Assembly (NCBI GenBank): GCA_022845895.1
Contig: AP025573.1
Span: 4,064,501-4,128,500, forward strand
From: Lachnospiraceae bacterium
GTDB taxonomy: Bacteria; Bacillota; Clostridia; Lachnospirales; Lachnospiraceae
Length of the DNA stretch: 64,000 bases
Direction: 5' to 3'
The notes beneath the pieces were generated by a model. It was not told the DNA's origin and did not search any database. It worked only from the letters and a program-made list of their open reading frames with translations. A program made the translations under genes and the position numbers. Below, one piece after another: positions 17,813 through 26,785 of this stretch. The number at the start of each line of letters is the position of its first letter. Position 1 is the stretch's first letter.

Positions 17813-18166
17813 ATGATATTACATTCGGACCCAAAACTAATCGGGCAATTTCTTGCCTTATGTGAGAGCAACTGGCACCGGTGCGGTTATGTTTCCTGCA
17901 ATGGGTGCCCACGCATCCCGCACTGTGACCAGCAGGATTTTCTATTTGCATTAACAGAGGAAGCCGTTCCCGTCATCCTCAGCATAACGGATGCCAAAAT
18001 CATCTTTTCGGAGCGTCCGGAACCGGAGGAATGCCTCATAAGCCTAACCTATTATCAATTTATCACACTTTACGGCAAATATCTGGCGCTTCAGAAGCTT
18101 CCCTCTGATACCTGCCTGGCGGGATTCCTGATTAAACAGAGTACGGAGAAATTATATGACTGGTAA
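17813..18166 (+). CDS. Small Cys-rich protein, unknown function
   Basis: A 117-residue protein following GGTGGTGAATCT. The N-terminal half contains CESNWHRCGYVSCNGCPRIP and then HC, a cluster that could hold zinc or an iron-sulfur centre. The remainder is helical with no signal peptide. I do not recognise it. It belongs to a run of small + strand genes after the adhesin. Confidence 0.6.
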   Translation: MILHSDPKLIGQFLALCESNWHRCGYVSCNGCPRIPHCDQQDFLFALTEEAVPVILSITDAKIIFSERPEPEECLISLTYYQFITLYGKYLALQKLPSDTCLAGFLIKQSTEKLYDW

Positions 18167-18217
18167 TTTGCGCTTTTCTTCTCATTTCCGTATTGCTTAT
18201 AAAGGAGGTGCAAAGAA

Positions 18218-18481
18218 ATGCTGACAACTATCATCCAGACCATTGTTCATGTCTTTGAGCTGGTCATCGGTATCCCTATGCTGTTTTTACTGCTGACTGC
18301 TTTGGGCGTGTTCAAAAAAGAGAACCAAAAGGTGCAGAGGCTGGCAATAAGCTGCAAGATTCTCGTTGCCATTTTCCTGTGCTACTGCTTTATGAAGCAC
18401 TTTGTTTTCACTCCGGTAAATTATCCACGATTTTCAGATAAATGGTATCTTCCGCTAATCCGAAGCCTTTTTTATACATAA
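18218..18481 (+). CDS. Small membrane protein, unknown function
   Basis: An 87-residue protein with a very strong ribosome binding site (AAAGGAGGTG). It has two hydrophobic segments (TIVHVFELVIGIPMLFLLLT and ILVAIFLCYCFM) and a short tail. No family is recognised. Its position among transfer-linked genes suggests a membrane accessory role only by association. The 136 bases after it hold no gene that I can support. Confidence 0.6.
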   Translation: MLTTIIQTIVHVFELVIGIPMLFLLLTALGVFKKENQKVQRLAISCKILVAIFLCYCFMKHFVFTPVNYPRFSDKWYLPLIRSLFYT

Positions 18482-18616
18482 AGGAGCGTAAAACGGTGAT
18501 ACATACCACAATTTGAAATACCCGAACCTGCTTTTACTCAAGCCCTATATCAATTCATCACCTGTCTTTTTAGAATAATCATAACAACACAAATTTTTCA
18601 AAGAAAGGTGACTTTT

Positions 18617-19021
18617 ATGGCAAAGAAAAAAATAATGCGCTGCAGTTACTGCGGTAAATCGGCAGTCCTGAAACCTGCTTCTGAAATATTCCATGATGAC
18701 CGCAAAGGCTATGTTTGTGTTTGCAGCCATTACCCTGCCTGCGATGCTTATGTCTGTACCTATCCGGACACCAAAATACCCATGGGTACACTGGCAAATG
18801 CTCCGTTGCGGAAAAAGCGGATTCTCGCACACCAGTCCTTTGACCAGATCTGGAAACGCAATATTTTATCCAGAGATCAGGCATACCGCTGGCTCGCTGA
18901 CAAACTGGGGATTCCCCTGAATCAAACGCACATCGCACTTTTTGGCGATTACCTGTGTGATCAGGTCATCTCGGAATCTCGGAAGGTACTTGTCAACAAT
19001 AAGAAAAGCTGCGTGGCATGA
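18617..19021 (+). CDS. Zinc-finger-containing protein (DUF3268-like)
   Basis: A 134-residue protein. ATG 18617 is chosen with GAAAGGTGA upstream. Two Cys pairs, CSYCG at about residue 9 and VCVCSHYPACDAYVC at about 33, followed by PMGTLANAPLRKKR, match the zinc-finger domain of DUF3268 proteins found on plasmids and phages. The C-terminal half is helical (DQAYRWLADKLGIP). It probably binds nucleic acid. It ends 16 bases before the sigma-like gene. Confidence 0.75.
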   Translation: MAKKKIMRCSYCGKSAVLKPASEIFHDDRKGYVCVCSHYPACDAYVCTYPDTKIPMGTLANAPLRKKRILAHQSFDQIWKRNILSRDQAYRWLADKLGIPLNQTHIALFGDYLCDQVISESRKVLVNNKKSCVA

Positions 19022-19037
19022 GGGGTGGGCATATAAC

Positions 19038-19625
19038 ATGAAAAAGAACGAGAAATGGTTAAATGAAACCCAGCGTCAGATGGTGAGCGATGCTCTCCCG
19101 CTGGTAGAAGAAACAATAAGAAACTATATTTTTTCAGATAGGAACAAGCCAGACATGAACTACAATGACCTCTACCAGACCGGCTGTCTGGCACTGTGCA
19201 GAGCGGCAATCCGGTACGATAACACGAAGCCTTTTGAACCTTATGCAAGACGTGCTGTCCACAATGGCTTGATAGATTACTGCAGAATGGCCAATGTTCA
19301 GCCAATCTGTATTCTGGATGAGCCGGTTCTCTCTGACTTGGAAAGTACCACAGCCAAGGATATGCTGACTTACCCCGACTCGGAGGATTTTTACCAGCAC
19401 TGCCGGAGGGCTGAGGCGATCCTCTATCTGAAAAAGCAGCAGCAAGACAGCAGCGGGGTGGTGCAGAAAGGAATCTACTGCCTGCTGAAGAAAGCACAGG
19501 GTTATACCAGCCATGATATGTCTGTCTTTTTCGGTGTCCGTGCAAACAATATCCGAGCATGGATGAGTCTGGCAGCAAAAAAATTGCGGCAGGATGTCAC
19601 ATTACACGAATTACTATCCCGCTGA
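19038..19625 (+). CDS. Sigma-70-like factor
   Basis: A 195-residue protein starting at ATG 19038 (AGGGGTGGG upstream). Residues about 20-95 look like sigma region 2: YNDLYQTGCLALCRAAIRYD then PFEPYARRAVHNGLIDYCR. The C-terminal part (KAQGYTSHDMSVFFGV, then NIRAWMSLAAKKLRQ) is a plausible region 4 helix-turn-helix. It is an element-encoded factor that could direct RNA polymerase to transfer or excision genes. Two other sigma-like genes and one remnant lie elsewhere in the window. Confidence 0.75.
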   Translation: MKKNEKWLNETQRQMVSDALPLVEETIRNYIFSDRNKPDMNYNDLYQTGCLALCRAAIRYDNTKPFEPYARRAVHNGLIDYCRMANVQPICILDEPVLSDLESTTAKDMLTYPDSEDFYQHCRRAEAILYLKKQQQDSSGVVQKGIYCLLKKAQGYTSHDMSVFFGVRANNIRAWMSLAAKKLRQDVTLHELLSR

Positions 19626-19645
19626 ACATGAGAAGGAGCGATACT

Positions 19646-20329
19646 ATGATTACATTATATACAGCAGTCGGACACCTGAAGTTTGAAAAGAGGCAGGATG
19701 CCCAGTTCCCCATGATACAAATCGGACCACAGGATTACGGGCTGGCACCCGAAGAATTGGTCCTGTGGTCCCGTCTGGCCTTCCAGATGCTTACCTGTCA
19801 GGAATTGGCTGATGCTTATACCGATGGTCTGCATGTTCAAGGAATTACTTCCGGTGCATCCTTTGACTACTTTCTGCGCCGCCTGTTGAACCGGCAGCTC
19901 ATTGTCACCGGAAGCGGACTTACCGGCGTCAACGCCTTGTATAACCTTTTGTCCGGTCTCTATATGCAGCCGGTCAAGGATTCTTTCGTCCTGCGCCTGT
20001 TTAGCTGTATCCAGCTCCATACCAGCGGGAAGCTTACTGTTTTTGGTTTCCAGAAGCACCTAAAGCGTCCGCAAAACACGCAAATAGAAGCACTGGTATT
20101 AAAGCTGACAAAGGAATGTGCCTTCTCCGTTGCAGAACTGTTAAGCTATCTGGAGCTGGCAGAAACCAAAGATATTCCGGCAAAAAAAGCAAAGAAGTTC
20201 TTTTATGAAACGGGTCACGAAACCTGTGACAGCCTTGCACAGCAAGTACAGCTTAACCAGACGCAACTGCCCGTTCTGCAGGCAATCGGAAACCTGTACC
20301 TGAATAAACAAATCTTTTTCGATAAATGA
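19646..20329 (+). CDS. Hypothetical protein, unknown function
   Basis: A 227-residue cytoplasmic protein. ATG 19646 is chosen because GAGAAGGAGCG lies upstream; the longer frame overlaps the sigma-like gene. It has no membrane segment or Cys cluster. The middle has an Ala/Tyr-rich helical stretch, and the C-terminal half is basic (PAKKAKKFFYE). It is co-directional with its neighbours. No family is recognised. Confidence 0.55.
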   Translation: MITLYTAVGHLKFEKRQDAQFPMIQIGPQDYGLAPEELVLWSRLAFQMLTCQELADAYTDGLHVQGITSGASFDYFLRRLLNRQLIVTGSGLTGVNALYNLLSGLYMQPVKDSFVLRLFSCIQLHTSGKLTVFGFQKHLKRPQNTQIEALVLKLTKECAFSVAELLSYLELAETKDIPAKKAKKFFYETGHETCDSLAQQVQLNQTQLPVLQAIGNLYLNKQIFFDK

Positions 20330-20344
20330 TAGAAAGGAGCCTCT

Positions 20345-20800
20345 ATGCCAAAACCGTTATTCAATAAGCTGGTTGCCATCTGTGCAATCGGCTTTTTTTG
20401 TGTACTTTTTGGATGTGTGTATGGAATCCATACCAAAGATAAGATATTCCTGCTGATGAGTATTCTGATCGCACTGTGTAGCCTCATCCGCTTTATTAGC
20501 TTCTACCGCCTCATTCATTCCCACCAATATCTATGTCTGGAGGGAATCTGCGTAAAACGGGATCCGGCATTATTAAAGCGTAGCCTTCACATTTTGTTAC
20601 GAACTGTGGATGGAACGGAATACCATTTTACTCTGGATAAGGGTGTGAAGCTCCTTCAAGGGCATTATTACCGGCTGTATTTCCGAACCGACAGGGTTGG
20701 TGACGCCAGGTCGGCCGATGTTCCTAATGCACTTCAAGAATTTCTAGGGTTTGAGGAACTCACTTCTGTTAATTCCAAAAGGACCTCTGAAGGCCAATAG
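20345..20800 (+). CDS. Small membrane protein, unknown function
   Basis: A 151-residue protein with ribosome binding site GAAAGGAGCC. There are two N-terminal membrane segments (LVAICAIGFFCVLFGCVYGI and IFLLMSILIALCSLI) and a cytoplasmic or outer beta-rich domain (LLRTVDGTEYHFTLDKGV). The topology recalls small accessory proteins of the element. It is the last gene before the leader RNA ahead of ssb. Confidence 0.55.
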   Translation: MPKPLFNKLVAICAIGFFCVLFGCVYGIHTKDKIFLLMSILIALCSLIRFISFYRLIHSHQYLCLEGICVKRDPALLKRSLHILLRTVDGTEYHFTLDKGVKLLQGHYYRLYFRTDRVGDARSADVPNALQEFLGFEELTSVNSKRTSEGQ

Positions 20801-20940
20801 CATGAAACGGATTAGGAAATTTCTGCGGTAGATACAGGAATCTACATCTTGACAAAGAAGCGTTCGAGGAATAGTAACCGCTACAGCTTCAGAATTGCAC
20901 ATCCCAATAAAATTCAAGCACTATATATAGTATTTATTCA

Positions 20941-20969
20941 TTGACTGCAACTATATCTTGTGTTAATAT
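20941..20969 (+). promoter_or_regulatory. Promoter of the leader RNA and ssb operon
   Basis: TTGACT (20941-20946), a 17-base spacer, TAATAT (20964-20969); an overlapping TATAAT at 20967-20972 has a 20-base spacer. The rest of the 20801-20940 gap holds only a weak 6-base inverted repeat (GTAGAT/ATCTAC). Confidence 0.65.
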
Positions 20970-20984
20970 AATGATGTATTTAAA

Positions 20985-21056
20985 GTTTTGTGCAGCCCGC
21001 AACGGGAGTCTGGACCATTCATCCAGAACGCACATGCAGTTTAAGTTTGGAAATTA
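20985..21056 (+). ncRNA. Leader RNA motif, copy A (upstream of ssb)
   Basis: The sequence folds as a three-way junction. The outer stem is TGTGC (20989-20993) with GCACA (21030-21034). It encloses CCCG/CGGG (20996-20999 with 21003-21006) and CTGGA/TCCAG (21010-21014 with 21022-21026). A 3' tail, CATG then GTTTAAGTTTG and AAATTAG, matches the tail of copy B at 30.96 kb almost base for base. A terminator follows directly. No known riboswitch class was recognised. Confidence 0.6.
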
Positions 21057-21097
21057 GTGTCATATTATGCCTATTGGCAGATATGGCACTTTTTTTA
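21057..21097 (+). terminator. Intrinsic terminator after leader RNA copy A
   Basis: GTGTCATAT (21057-21065) pairs with ATATGGCAC (21081-21089; one G-U), with an inner TGCC/GGCA stem, followed by eight Ts. It is 48 bases before ssb, so it can work as an attenuator. Confidence 0.85.
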
Positions 21098-21144
21098 TTA
21101 CCCAAAATTAAGTTTATTGCCAAAAGGCAGAAAGGAGAAACACT

Positions 21145-21786
21145 ATGAGTAATATGTTAACACCTATCGTAATCGAAGGCCGGGCCGCAAGAGATCCCGA
21201 ACTCACTGTCAATCAGGAGACCGGGGCAAAGTATGTGCGCCTCAGCGTGATCCAGAACAAAGGGTATACGAAGGAAAGCGAACATTCCGTATGCTTCTCA
21301 TGCTTCTTCAATGGAGGACAGGGTGAACGTCTTATTAAGGCAAAAGTCAAACAGGGAAATTTGCTTACCATTGTCGGGGACTTTGATTCCAAAGAGTATA
21401 TGCGTCAGAGCAGGGAGAATCCCAATGAACAGGTACATGACCGAAGCTTAGAAGTCAGTGTATCCAACTGGAGCTATACGCCTCAGAATAAACCCAAGGA
21501 TGAAACATCCAATTCCGCTGGCACAAGCTATGGCCAGAACACACAGGGACTGCCACCGGCACAGAATACGCCGCCTGCCATGAATAATCAGCAGGCACAA
21601 GGACAGCAAGCCAGAAATAATCAGTATACACAAAATCAGGGAATGCAGCAAGGTCAGTATGGGAATAACCCCGCGTATCCAAATGCTTATGGCGGCAGCC
21701 AGACACAGATGAATTACGCTCAAAATCAGCAGCCTGCTGGAAATTTTGCAGGCTATCCGCAACAGGGTCTGCCATTTCCCAATTAA
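21145..21786 (+). CDS. ssb: Single-stranded DNA-binding protein, element-encoded
   Basis: A 213-residue protein with ribosome binding site AGAAAGGAG. Residues 1-110 form an OB fold of the SSB type (VIEGRAARDPELTVN, FSCFFNGGQGERLIK, LLTIVGDFDSKEY). The rest is a Gln/Asn/Gly-rich tail, as in SSB linkers. The C-terminus is GLPFPN, not the acidic DDDIPF tip that recruits partner proteins in host SSBs. It would coat transferred single-stranded DNA. It is the first gene of the operon under leader RNA copy A. Confidence 0.85.
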   Translation: MSNMLTPIVIEGRAARDPELTVNQETGAKYVRLSVIQNKGYTKESEHSVCFSCFFNGGQGERLIKAKVKQGNLLTIVGDFDSKEYMRQSRENPNEQVHDRSLEVSVSNWSYTPQNKPKDETSNSAGTSYGQNTQGLPPAQNTPPAMNNQQAQGQQARNNQYTQNQGMQQGQYGNNPAYPNAYGGSQTQMNYAQNQQPAGNFAGYPQQGLPFPN

Positions 21787-21866
21787 GTAACGAAAGAACC
21801 CATCAATGAGAGGAAGTGCAAAAAATAATCGGCAATTCCTCTTTTTTGTTTAAGAAGGAGACCATT

Positions 21867-22631
21867 ATGAAATCAAAAGGAATGTTATATGTAAAGATTC
21901 TTGCATCTGCCGCAATCCTGCTGGCCATATTTTTTCCAGAGCAATACCGGAGGTACGCAATCACTATCATCCTGTCAGGGGCAGCGGTGATTCTGCTCGT
22001 ATCCATTTTGCCACGAATCCACCTGCCAAAGATGTCCCGGAATTATTTTTGGACGCCAAGAAAGGCGGCAAAGGTTCCACCCTCCGATGATGTGCGTATG
22101 GCCCTGCTTTGTCAGCTCAGTCACCGGATCACAGATAAGCTGAGATCTGCCTATGCGGACGCTACATGGGATTGGTGTAAGAAACCCAACCTTGAGCGTT
22201 TCCTTCAGGGAAAAGCCGAGCGGATTCAGTTAACCAATGTTCCGGAATTTACACTTGCAGAAGTAAGTATGGACACCTACGGCACACTTCATCTGCAGCT
22301 AATGAAGCTGAAGACCTTTTCAGAGATTGTCGGTCAGGAACCCGAACCAAATGATGTCAGATCAACGACAGTGGACTGTGCTGCATGGTATGAGCTGATC
22401 GGTGAATCTGTCCTTACCGGGTTGGTTACGGATTTGAATGCAAGAGGCTATTCCAAACTCACAATCCGGGAGGATGGTTCCATCGTTATTATGGAGCAGG
22501 AAAAACCGGTTGTAAAAGAGACACTTGAGAATTTTCCTGCTGAAAACTACTGGAATGAACTGATTTCCATTTTTACGGAAAACGGACTGAAGGCAGCCAT
22601 AGCGGAAAATACTCTTGAATTATCATGGTAA
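21867..22631 (+). CDS. Membrane protein with soluble C-terminal domain, unknown function
   Basis: A 254-residue protein. ATG 21867 is chosen because AAGAAGGAG lies 6 bases upstream. Two N-terminal membrane segments (residues about 5-22 and 28-46) are followed by a basic loop and a mixed alpha/beta domain with no Cys. It precedes the MoxR-like ATPase by 15 bases and may belong to the same functional unit. No family is recognised. Confidence 0.55.
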   Translation: MKSKGMLYVKILASAAILLAIFFPEQYRRYAITIILSGAAVILLVSILPRIHLPKMSRNYFWTPRKAAKVPPSDDVRMALLCQLSHRITDKLRSAYADATWDWCKKPNLERFLQGKAERIQLTNVPEFTLAEVSMDTYGTLHLQLMKLKTFSEIVGQEPEPNDVRSTTVDCAAWYELIGESVLTGLVTDLNARGYSKLTIREDGSIVIMEQEKPVVKETLENFPAENYWNELISIFTENGLKAAIAENTLELSW

Positions 22632-22646
22632 ATGAGGTAATAGACA

Positions 22647-24461
22647 ATGAATAAACTTTTTGAACACTGGACTTGGGACCGGAAACAACCGGAACCCTTT
22701 GACCAGTTTGACAGTAGTGAATTAAGACGCAAGGACAGCATATCCCAGTATAATCAGGGACCTAAAAAAGTGGCAACGGTACATTCGCTTTTGATTCGTG
22801 CAGTTATGACTTACATGGAACTGGAAGCGGAAGCTGCAACGGTTTCTTCCAAACATACCGGCGCACTTGGCAGTCAGGGCAACGATTTGACCATCGCTGA
22901 ATACGCCAGTATCTCATCGGATGAACTGCACGTAGTAATCTACAACAGAAATGAAGGGAAGTTTAAAGCCGGGAGGTATCCAGATCCCATCAATCCGACG
23001 GGAAAACCGGAGTCTTACTCTTATGCGGAGAATGGAAATAGCGGAACGGCTCTCTTTTTTGCTTTGATGCCGACTGCTATGGGCGACAGAGAATTTAATG
23101 GTGCATACCAGAAGTTAAAAATTCTACTTCAAAGCGGAGTTTACACGAAAGACGACTTATTGAAAAGCGCGGCCCTGCTCTGTGATAACTTCTACCGCCG
23201 GGTAGAAAATGCCGCCAACTTGGGTGCTGATGGAATACCCGTTAAGCTTACAGCCGGAGGCGTGATTCCGCCAATCCGGCCCATCGAAATTAAGCAGGGC
23301 AGATTTTTGGCTACCAATGTACTTTTGGGAGATTTTGAGATTATAAAAAGCAACTATGTCTCACAGGGCCCCGCTGTAGTCATACCACATAAAGATTTTG
23401 TTGGTAAATATGTATTGGATGAATCCAGAGTGCTGTCTCCAGAGGAAGAGGCAACTGTTCCGGATCTCCCGGAGTGGTATATTATCCCGCCGGAAATCAA
23501 GCAAATCTGTGAACACGCCAAGCTGACAACTGGATCTACACATGCTATGCGCAATTTTTTAATGCGTGGACCAGCAAGTGCCGGCAAAACAGATGGCGCA
23601 AAAGCAATTGCTTCAGCATTGCACTTGCCCTATCGCTTTATGACCTGTTATGCAGGCATGGAAATAAGTGATTTGGTTGGACAGTTCTTGCCAGATATTC
23701 CTCAAAAGTCAAAGAGAAAAACGACCGTTTTCCCATCATTTACGGATATTCAAATGGATCCTGCCAGTGCATACTATACGCTAACAAATAAATATGACGA
23801 CTCCGTTGATGGAAATGTTGTATTGCAAGAGATGCTATCTATAGTTTCGGAGCAATCCCGCCAAGAAACCTTGGCACAAAGGAGCGGTAAATCATTTAAG
23901 TACGTGGATACGCCGTTGGTAGACGCAATGCGCTATGGATATGTATTAGAAATTCAAGAGCCTACAGTAATTACCAATCCAGCAGTGCTTGTAGGGCTAA
24001 ATGGACTTCTGGATCAATGTAAATCTATTACACTGTCTACAGGGGAAATAATAGAGCGCCATCCAGATACAGTAATTGTAATGACGACAAACGTGGGCTA
24101 TGTAGGCTGCCGAGATATGAATCAATCAACTATCTCTCGAATGCATCTGGTTGTAGATTTGGAAGATCCCGATGAAGAAACACTTGTCAAACGGGTGAAA
24201 ACTATCACCGGATGCAAAGATATATCAGCCATAAGAACCATGGCGCATATCGTGAAAGAAATTCAGTCATACTGTCAGGAAGCTTCTATCCGAGATGGAT
24301 GTTGTTCCTTGCGTGAGCTGATTGCATGGGTACAGTCCTATATGATTTGCGGAAATATTTCAGAAGCTGCAAAATATACTGTCCTCGCATCTGCCTCATC
24401 AGACGGACAATGCCGGGAAGAAATCCAATCCCGTTGTTTAGACACTGTGCTTGCAGCATAG
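22647..24461 (+). CDS. MoxR/CobS-type AAA+ ATPase
   Basis: A 604-residue protein. The N-terminal ~280 residues are family-specific. The AAA+ module has Walker A GPASAGKTDGAK at about 307, a partner loop MEISDLVGQFLPD, Walker B-like YVLEIQEP, sensor 1 TVIVMTTN and an Arg finger in STISRMHLVVDL. The Walker B aspartate is replaced (LEIQE), which is usual for some MoxR forms. MoxR ATPases remodel proteins with a VWA-domain partner, and here such a partner (24712-26772) follows after a small XRE gene. Base composition drops towards AT in the second half of the gene. Confidence 0.8.
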   Translation: MNKLFEHWTWDRKQPEPFDQFDSSELRRKDSISQYNQGPKKVATVHSLLIRAVMTYMELEAEAATVSSKHTGALGSQGNDLTIAEYASISSDELHVVIYNRNEGKFKAGRYPDPINPTGKPESYSYAENGNSGTALFFALMPTAMGDREFNGAYQKLKILLQSGVYTKDDLLKSAALLCDNFYRRVENAANLGADGIPVKLTAGGVIPPIRPIEIKQGRFLATNVLLGDFEIIKSNYVSQGPAVVIPHKDFVGKYVLDESRVLSPEEEATVPDLPEWYIIPPEIKQICEHAKLTTGSTHAMRNFLMRGPASAGKTDGAKAIASALHLPYRFMTCYAGMEISDLVGQFLPDIPQKSKRKTTVFPSFTDIQMDPASAYYTLTNKYDDSVDGNVVLQEMLSIVSEQSRQETLAQRSGKSFKYVDTPLVDAMRYGYVLEIQEPTVITNPAVLVGLNGLLDQCKSITLSTGEIIERHPDTVIVMTTNVGYVGCRDMNQSTISRMHLVVDLEDPDEETLVKRVKTITGCKDISAIRTMAHIVKEIQSYCQEASIRDGCCSLRELIAWVQSYMICGNISEAAKYTVLASASSDGQCREEIQSRCLDTVLAA

Positions 24462-24473
24462 AGGAGGATGCCT

Positions 24474-24710
24474 ATGACAGAACAGGAAATGTACGAAAAT
24501 TTTGCCCGGAATCTGGCAACGCTGCGTAAATCGAAAGAGCTATCACAAAGGACACTTGCAAGATTGCTGAATCTGTCGAGATACTCCATGATCAGCTATG
24601 AGAACTGCAGGGCGGCGCCATCTGCTTATGCGCTCTATCAGATATCGGTTTATTTTCAGATTCCAATGGAAAAATTATTAACTTCAACAATATTATCAGG
24701 AGGTGAATGA
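24474..24710 (+). CDS. Small XRE-type helix-turn-helix protein
   Basis: A 78-residue protein nearly all HTH: NFARNLATLRKSKELSQRTL, then LLNLSRYSMISYENCRAAPS. ATG 24474 has GAGGAGG seven bases upstream; the ATG at 24468 overlaps that site. It lies between the AAA ATPase and its VWA partner and ends at a TGA that overlaps the next gene's translation start region. It could autoregulate the cassette. Confidence 0.8.
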   Translation: MTEQEMYENFARNLATLRKSKELSQRTLARLLNLSRYSMISYENCRAAPSAYALYQISVYFQIPMEKLLTSTILSGGE

Positions 24711-24711
24711 A

Positions 24712-26772
24712 TTGCATGCAGATTATCGACTGCTGAAGAAACAAATTATAGAAGAACGGGATACTATAACGGACCAGGAGCTTTTTACTTCCAGTGCTTA
24801 TGAAGATTACCAGAGCAGTTTAGCAGAAAGTGCAACAAAACGGTATTACTCCGGGGTACATATCGTCCTTGGCTGGGATACAGCCGAAAATGCAGACTAC
24901 GCATACACGGATAGTAATCGCATTTTTATCAATGCTGCCAATCCCATTACAATAAACCTGCCCACCAGATACCTGAAATCCTTGAGTATGACAGGATTTA
25001 ACGCACATGAATGCGGGCACTTGTTGTTTACGGATTTTACTGCGTTGCAGATTTACGGTAATTCTCTCCTCAATGGAAACTTCTATCCCAAATCCCCAAA
25101 AGCCGAGCATTACGAGAACAACCTGACAGAAATACAAGCGGCCATAGCCACGCAGGATAAAGCGGTTTGCAAAACCCTATGCAAAATGGCACATCATCTC
25201 ACGAATATTATGGAGGATGTGTATATTGAAGCACGGATGTGCCAGAAATTTCCCGGCACCTTCGCCGCCGGCATCTATTTAAACAATGAACGATTCGAGG
25301 AACAGACGCCCTCTATCCAGTCACAGATTGATAAGGGGTATCGTCCTTATGCCATCATGATGAATTTAATCTTATCCTACTGCCGGAATGGTGATGTGAA
25401 TAACATAACGGATTATAAAGGGGAATATCTTGACGCTTTGGAGGAATGTATCCCTTACATAGAAGACGCCATATATGAACCGGACCCGAAAGAACGCTTT
25501 TCGGCGGCAAATGAAATCCTTGTGATTCTATGGGATTACATTAAGCAAGTGGTGGATGAGATAGAAAATAGGCCGGAGCAGGATTCTGCTCTTGAAGAAT
25601 TGGAACAGGAGTTGGAACAACAGGTGAATTCCGGGGCACAGCTTCCGCAAAAAAGGGGAAGGGCCAAGATAAAGGATTCCGGAAATATCTCTCCACAGGC
25701 GATTCGTCAGGGCCAACTGGAAGCTCAGAAGGTGCTAAAAGAGGAAACCGAAAGACTGGAAATGGAGAAAACCAATCAGCTTTCTAAAGGGCACAATCCC
25801 GGCGTCACATATAACCGCAATTATGCCGGGGCCGGATATCAGGATGCTGCCAAGGATATGCTTGAGGTATTGACAACACTGGCGACTGAAAAGGCAAACC
25901 TCACTTATGAAAAAGAGCTTTCTGCGGAATTACAAAAGCAGGCGGCGGAAATCCGATATGGCGACATCCATAAAGGTTGCCATGTAAATATCAACCGCAT
26001 AACTTATGTAAGTCCGGATCTGAAAAGAGCCTATGATCAGGTAAAGGCGCCACTTTTGGCTATTTCCAAGCGGCTCCAAAAACAGATTATGGAAATCTTG
26101 GAGAAAAAGCGTAACAGTGAAAAACTAAGCCGCCTTCCCTATGGGCGAAGGCTGGAAGCACGCTATCTCTATCAGGATGACGGTGCATATTTTTCACGTA
26201 CAAGGCTTCCGGGAGACGGTGAAGAACTGGCAGTTGCGCTGCTCGTAGATGAAAGCGGCTCCATGTCCGGTTCCTCCCGCATTACAATGGCAAGGCAGGC
26301 GGCAATTATTTTATATGATTTCTGCCATAGCCTAAATATACCCATTTCGATTTACGGTCATTGTGAAAGCTTTGATGTGGAGTTATATTCCTATGCGGAA
26401 TTTGATTCTCTCGATATGAATGACTGTTACAGGCTGATGGATATGAGTGCAAGGGGCTGCAACCGGGATGGTGCGGCACTCCGGTTTGTGGCGGAACGTC
26501 TTGTTATCCGAAATGAGGAAACGAAAATACTCATCCTGATTTCAGACGGCCAACCAAACGGAGACGGTTATCATGGCACAGCCGCCGCTGCAGACCTGCG
26601 CGCCATCAAACAGGAATACCGTAAAAAAGGTGTCATTCTGTTTGCTGCCGCAATCGGGGATGACAAAGAAAAGATCAAAGAGATTTATCAGGATGGTTTT
26701 CTGGACATCACGGACTTAAATAAACTGCCTAAGCTCCTGCCGACACTAATTTCTCGCTATATTAAAGAATAG
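24712..26772 (+). CDS. HExxH metallopeptidase-like + VWA-domain protein, partner of the AAA ATPase
   Basis: A 686-residue protein. TTG 24712 is the likely start: AGGAGG lies eight bases before it, while GTG 24703 falls within that site. The N-terminal third carries NAHECGHLLFTDF at about residue 98, a zinc-peptidase HExxH motif. A charged helical middle part follows (about 290-460). The C-terminal VWA domain has the metal-site motif VDESGSMSGSSR at about 510, then RDGAALRFVAERL and LISDGQPNGDG. CobT-type or DUF2201-type VWA proteins share parts of this plan. VWA proteins paired with MoxR ATPases act as adaptors; substrate unknown. Confidence 0.8.
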   Translation: MHADYRLLKKQIIEERDTITDQELFTSSAYEDYQSSLAESATKRYYSGVHIVLGWDTAENADYAYTDSNRIFINAANPITINLPTRYLKSLSMTGFNAHECGHLLFTDFTALQIYGNSLLNGNFYPKSPKAEHYENNLTEIQAAIATQDKAVCKTLCKMAHHLTNIMEDVYIEARMCQKFPGTFAAGIYLNNERFEEQTPSIQSQIDKGYRPYAIMMNLILSYCRNGDVNNITDYKGEYLDALEECIPYIEDAIYEPDPKERFSAANEILVILWDYIKQVVDEIENRPEQDSALEELEQELEQQVNSGAQLPQKRGRAKIKDSGNISPQAIRQGQLEAQKVLKEETERLEMEKTNQLSKGHNPGVTYNRNYAGAGYQDAAKDMLEVLTTLATEKANLTYEKELSAELQKQAAEIRYGDIHKGCHVNINRITYVSPDLKRAYDQVKAPLLAISKRLQKQIMEILEKKRNSEKLSRLPYGRRLEARYLYQDDGAYFSRTRLPGDGEELAVALLVDESGSMSGSSRITMARQAAIILYDFCHSLNIPISIYGHCESFDVELYSYAEFDSLDMNDCYRLMDMSARGCNRDGAALRFVAERLVIRNEETKILILISDGQPNGDGYHGTAAAADLRAIKQEYRKKGVILFAAAIGDDKEKIKEIYQDGFLDITDLNKLPKLLPTLISRYIKE

Positions 26773-26785
26773 AAAGGACAATCTC

